DNA of 64,000 nucleotides from assembly GCF_029603155.1 (NCBI RefSeq), contig NZ_JAPMUA010000003.1, positions 124,001 through 188,000 on the forward strand, read 5' to 3'. The notes below the pieces were generated by a model. It saw only the letters and a list, made by a program, of their open reading frames with translations. It did not search any database and was not told the origin of the DNA. The stretch is from Galbibacter pacificus. GTDB lineage: Bacteria; Bacteroidota; Bacteroidia; Flavobacteriales; Flavobacteriaceae. The position numbers were made by a program, and so were the translations under genes. Below are positions 61,167 through 64,000 of the stretch, in pieces (the stretch's first letter is position 1; each line of letters starts with the position of its first letter).

Positions 61167-61772
61167 TTATGATCGGGCAAAAGCAATCAAATCTTTTAAA
61201 TCCCCATTATCGGCTTTTTTTAGCGCTTTTATATACGTGTCACGTACTTCACTTTTATTGATCAAGTTATTACGCCCCCAAGTAAATTTTGGCTTTTTGA
61301 AAATATGCTTCATAACGATGTCAGCCATTAAACGGGAATGCCGACCATTACCATTGGTAAACAAATGAATGGCAACCATTTCGTGTTTAAAGCGTATTGC
61401 AATCTCTTCTTCGGAATATGTACTGTTTTCAATCCAAAACCTACAATCACCCAACAGTTGGCGAAGCCTTATAGGTACTTGGTGCCATGATATACCAATA
61501 GTCTTTTCACTTTGTCTGAACTGTCCTGCCCAAGCCCAAACATCGCTTAGCATCTTTTTGTGGACACCCATAATAAAATCTTCGGTGAGGATTTTATCGG
61601 TTTTAAACTTTCTTCTAATAAGATAATATTCAACAGCTTTTTGGATATTGAGTTGCTCAAATTCGTCCAGTTCTTCACGTGTGGTAATCGTTGGAATGAG
61701 CAGCCCTTCCATTTCTTCTTCGCTCAAAGGTGTCTGACCTGTGACGTAACCCATATCGTCTTTTAATCCCAT
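61167..61772 (-). CDS. Mobile mystery protein B (Fic domain)
   Basis: A 201-residue Fic-domain protein of the mobile mystery B family. The catalytic motif is HLFTNGNGRHSRLMAD (HxFxxGNGRxxR, about residues 137-148). The N-terminus (DMGYVTGQTPLSEEEMEGLL) is the characteristic start of this family and contains a possible inhibitory helix region. Fic proteins transfer AMP or other groups to target side chains. It is preceded by its partner with a 10-base overlap. The pair is common on mobile elements. Confidence 0.92.
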   Translation of the reverse strand: MGLKDDMGYVTGQTPLSEEEMEGLLIPTITTREELDEFEQLNIQKAVEYYLIRRKFKTDKILTEDFIMGVHKKMLSDVWAWAGQFRQSEKTIGISWHQVPIRLRQLLGDCRFWIENSTYSEEEIAIRFKHEMVAIHLFTNGNGRHSRLMADIVMKHIFKKPKFTWGRNNLINKSEVRDTYIKALKKADNGDLKDLIAFARS

Positions 61773-62227
61773 AGGTAGCGTGGCATTTCTTCAACTATTT
61801 CTTTTGTCTTTTCATCAATAGCTTTTTGTAATCTTTTATCGGTGTTTTCTTGGTCTTCCAATGCCATCGTATTCGATGTTGCCCTGACGATTTCCAAAGC
61901 CAATGCTCTTGCTCTTTTTTCGATTGTCTTTTCAATGGAACCATCCACGGGAACAAAACCATAGACAAGTTTCATATTTAAAGCTTTCCCGGCTTCCTCT
62001 AAACTTTTTAAGGTAATAGAGCCTTCTTTTTCTCTTTTTTCATACCCTTCAACGGCTGGAGGTGTTACCCCTAAACGTTCGCCAAATTGCCTTAAAGACA
62101 TTTTATAGGTTTTGCGAATAACATGTAACCAACCTTTGTCAGGTATGGTAATATTTAGCAAAGGTGTATAAACTTTTAGTTTATTGTCCAATTGTTCTAT
62201 TATTAATCTATGTTTTGAATCTTTCAT
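61763..62227 (-). CDS. Mobile mystery protein A (XRE family HTH)
   Basis: A 154-residue protein with a helix-turn-helix at about 38-75: LHVIRKTYKMSLRQFGERLGVTPPAVEGYEKREKEGSITL, typical of the mobile mystery A family, then a helical C-terminus. I chose ATG 62227 over an upstream start at 62275, because homologues begin with a MKDSKxR-like sequence. It overlaps the Fic gene by 10 bases and is probably the antitoxin or regulator. Confidence 0.9.
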   Translation of the reverse strand: MKDSKHRLIIEQLDNKLKVYTPLLNITIPDKGWLHVIRKTYKMSLRQFGERLGVTPPAVEGYEKREKEGSITLKSLEEAGKALNMKLVYGFVPVDGSIEKTIEKRARALALEIVRATSNTMALEDQENTDKRLQKAIDEKTKEIVEEMPRYLWD

Positions 62228-62395
62228 AAGATGAGTCTTATTTTTTAAATTTAAAAGGTTATATATAATATACAAATATATACTTATATATTTATAAAAA
62301 TATTTAAAATATAAATTTATAGCTATATATTAAACTATTTAAAACAAACTTATAAGTTTATGAATTAAAAAACGAAATATATAAAAAATCCATAT

Positions 62396-62556
62396 AATCT
62401 ACCTTGCGGATACCGGTACAGGAGTCGATAAAGAAATAGAAAACAAGGTCTTTTTGCCTTTTTTTACCACCCGGAAAGATGGTGCGGGAATCGGCCTCAC
62501 CCTTTCCAAAAATAGTAGAGGTTCACGGAGGGTATTTAAGCCTTGACCAAGTCAGG
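62396..62556 (+). pseudogene. Histidine kinase ATPase-domain fragment
   Basis: Reads ADTGTGVDKEIENKVFLPFF, TTRKDGAGIGLTLSK, then after a frameshift IVEVHGGYLSLDQ. This is the N/G1-G2-box end of an HATPase_c domain, akin to the last part of the kinase at 59625 but not identical. No other part of a kinase is present. Confidence 0.75.
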
Positions 62557-62809
62557 CACACACTACCTTTGTTATCTCCTTTCCTTTATAATTTCCAGTT
62601 TGTTAGCAAAAACACAAAAGACATATTCTTTTGCAATTTTGGATTGTTGCTCAGGTCTTTTTATTATGGCAATAAATAGTGCCCTGTCAGTGTCATTCAT
62701 CATTTTAAAATGATAGCAGTTTTACGACGATTGCGTAAAATAATTATGATTACAGAAGTGTAGAGTGGATTTTAACTAAATTATTACCTCTTTTTGGTAT
62801 CTTTGTCTT

Positions 62810-63058
62810 ATGGATATGCAAGCACTTAAATTAGATCTTATCAATTGGTTAGTCAATCTTAAGGATGAAGCTGTTTTGAGCAAACTAAAATCGCTCAAAA
62901 ATAGTACGCCCAACAAAGATTGGTACGATGACCTTTCCGAAGCATACCAACAGGATATTCAAAAGGGATTGGACGATATTGCCAATGGACGAGTAGTTCC
63001 CCATGAGCAGGTTATGGCTAAAGTTAAGTCTAAAATCAATCAGCTTAAAAATAGCTAA
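62810..63058 (+). CDS. Small antitoxin of a ParE-type pair
   Basis: An 82-residue protein: a helical N-terminus (LKLDLINWLVNLKDEAVLSKLKSL), then WYDDLSEAYQQDIQKGLDDIANGRVVPHEQVMAKVKSKI. The last segment, with GRVVPHEQV, is the classic C-terminus of antitoxins preceding RelE/ParE toxins in Bacteroidota. The stop and the toxin ATG share one base (TAATG). Confidence 0.88.
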   Translation: MDMQALKLDLINWLVNLKDEAVLSKLKSLKNSTPNKDWYDDLSEAYQQDIQKGLDDIANGRVVPHEQVMAKVKSKINQLKNS

Positions 63059-63339
63059 TGTATCAAATCGTCTGGTCTATCCATGCTCAACATACGTATT
63101 TGGATATTATTGAGCAAATTTTTTCTAACTGGAACATTGATATCGTTGAACGTTTTGAGAATCAAACTTATGAGGTTATCGACACGCTCAGAACACAGCC
63201 CTTTTTAGGTAAAACTTCTGATTTTGAGGGGTTGCACAAATATGTTATAAATACGCGTGTATCATTGGTTTACAGGGTAAATTCCAATACCATAGAACTG
63301 GTTACTTTTATCTTCAACAAAAGCGACCATATTTTTTAA
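63058..63339 (+). CDS. RelE/ParE family toxin
   Basis: A 93-residue RelE/ParE-fold protein: YQIVWSIHAQHTYLDIIEQI, FENQTYEVIDTLRTQPFLGK, HKYVINTRVSLVYRVNSNTI and a short C-terminus. The pattern fits ParE-like members that bind gyrase, but the target cannot be told. It is translationally coupled to the antitoxin. The gene looks intact. Confidence 0.88.
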   Translation: MYQIVWSIHAQHTYLDIIEQIFSNWNIDIVERFENQTYEVIDTLRTQPFLGKTSDFEGLHKYVINTRVSLVYRVNSNTIELVTFIFNKSDHIF

Positions 63340-63949
63340 TATCAAAATTTATGATGTCAAGTTTAGTTTATTGGATGGAAGTTGTTGACGATTTCGTGCA
63401 GGTTTTCCAATGACCATTTCAGGAGTATGTTCCATCACGCCCAACTTTCCATTTTTCTAAAAAGCTATCCTCGGTAAATCCTTCTTGGGGATTTTCTGTC
63501 GAATAGCTGAAAATGGGAAAGTTGCTTCCCGCCATTTTAAGGGTTTTATCATAAAAGAAGCCTTCTCTTGTTTTCCGGGTCAGCGGAAAAACAAGGCAGG
63601 GAAGTAAGGGGTTCTATGCCGCTACGATTTTTTTGTTCACTTAACTTTCCGTAACGTTCACACAAAAATGAACCGCCCAAGAATCCCTAATCCCCTTATG
63701 GAACCTCTCAAGGTTATACTAAGTTTTGCTCACAAATAAGGCTTCTACTTCCTTGTGAAAACCCAACAGGGTTTACCTGCGTCGCAGACACTCCTGATTT
63801 CTTCCCAAAAACCTTGACAGAACCCACTTCTTTTATGGGTGCTGTGCACGCAAGAAGGCAAACAAACACCCCTTAAAATGTAAATGCTCGCTATCCAAAG
63901 CGAGGTACACGGAACAGGGGAAATTAGTAACCTTTTAAATTTTTTAGTT
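63340..63949. other. Non-coding stretch before ssb
   Basis: About 600 bases without a supported gene. A hairpin is present (CTTGTTTTCC 63567-63576 with GGAAAAACAAG 63585-63595, one bulge). The GC content is noticeably higher than in the preceding toxin-antitoxin genes. I see no tRNA or clear origin; a leader of a mobile-element operon is possible. Confidence 0.4.
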
Positions 63950-64000
63950 ATGAGTACTTTAAAAAATCAAGTGCAACTGATCGGAAATGTGGGGCAGGAA
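63950..64000 (+). CDS. ssb: Single-stranded DNA-binding protein, N-terminal start (partial)
   Basis: From ATG 63950 the frame reads MSTLKNQVQLIGNVGQE to the window edge, matching the first strand of bacterial SSB proteins (KNxVxLIGxxGxxPE). It binds single-stranded DNA in replication and repair. Additional ssb copies are common on integrative elements of Bacteroidota; whether this is the chromosomal or an element copy cannot be told from 17 residues. Confidence 0.75.
   Translation, partial: MSTLKNQVQLIGNVGQE

Overview
This looks like chromosomal DNA from a member of the Bacteroidota, most likely the Flavobacteriaceae. The pointers are TAnnTTTG-type -7 elements, a large outer-membrane barrel with a carboxypeptidase-regulatory-like N-terminus, an IntDOT-like tyrosine recombinase, tandem 800-residue MacB/FtsX permeases, mobile mystery A/B proteins and a DUF6364/PIN module. 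Base composition is patchy: the pckA and efflux regions are fairly GC-balanced, while the lanthipeptide island and the toxin-antitoxin genes are clearly AT-rich, which fits an accessory region inserted among core genes.

Layout. 1-3.3 kb: pckA, a YegP-type protein and decayed fragments. 3.3-8.4 kb: a plus-strand block of TetR and AraC regulators, an SDR oxidoreductase, a DoxX-like protein, an NTF2-like protein, a K+-channel-like protein and a bestrophin. 8.5-12.1 kb: two minus-strand toxin-antitoxin modules, a tripartite HipBST-like system and an AbiE type IV system. 12.2-12.7 kb: an IS66 remnant, the 3' half of a tRNA-Met gene and the first copy of a 181-bp repeat carrying the start of an integrase gene. 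12.8-31.9 kb: cargo made of a lipoprotein amidohydrolase and a class I lanthipeptide cluster. 32.2-39.3 kb: decayed AbiE genes, the second 181-bp repeat with the full integrase, IS debris and four toxin-antitoxin modules in various states. 39.3-61 kb: a tripartite ABC efflux locus (OMF, two ATPases, six permeases, adaptor) with a divergent sigma-54 response regulator and histidine kinase. 61-64 kb: Fic/HTH mobile mystery pair, a ParE-type pair and the start of an ssb gene.

The lanthipeptide cluster is the most interesting part. Three tandem precursor genes encode nearly identical leaders ending in a Gly-Ala double-glycine-type site, with cores that all end around CCRRSC. The cluster has a full-length LanB dehydratase, a LanC cyclase with all zinc ligands, a C39-peptidase ABC exporter, a flavin-type luciferase-like oxidoreductase, an outer-membrane barrel, a dedicated two-component system and a UPF0489 protein. 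UPF0489 is the family of the peptide arginases (OspR of the landornamide pathway) that turn peptide Arg into ornithine. With Arg-Arg conserved in all three cores, the simplest reading is an ornithine-containing class I lanthipeptide, possibly with reduced dehydro-residues. A second LanC-like protein lacking two of three zinc ligands sits at the far end on the opposite strand.

The whole 20.9-kb segment lies between two nearly identical direct repeats that include the integrase promoter and first codons, beside a tRNA attachment-site fragment. This suggests acquisition by site-specific integration and a segment that could be lost or amplified by recombination. All functions are read from sequence by eye; no searches were run.
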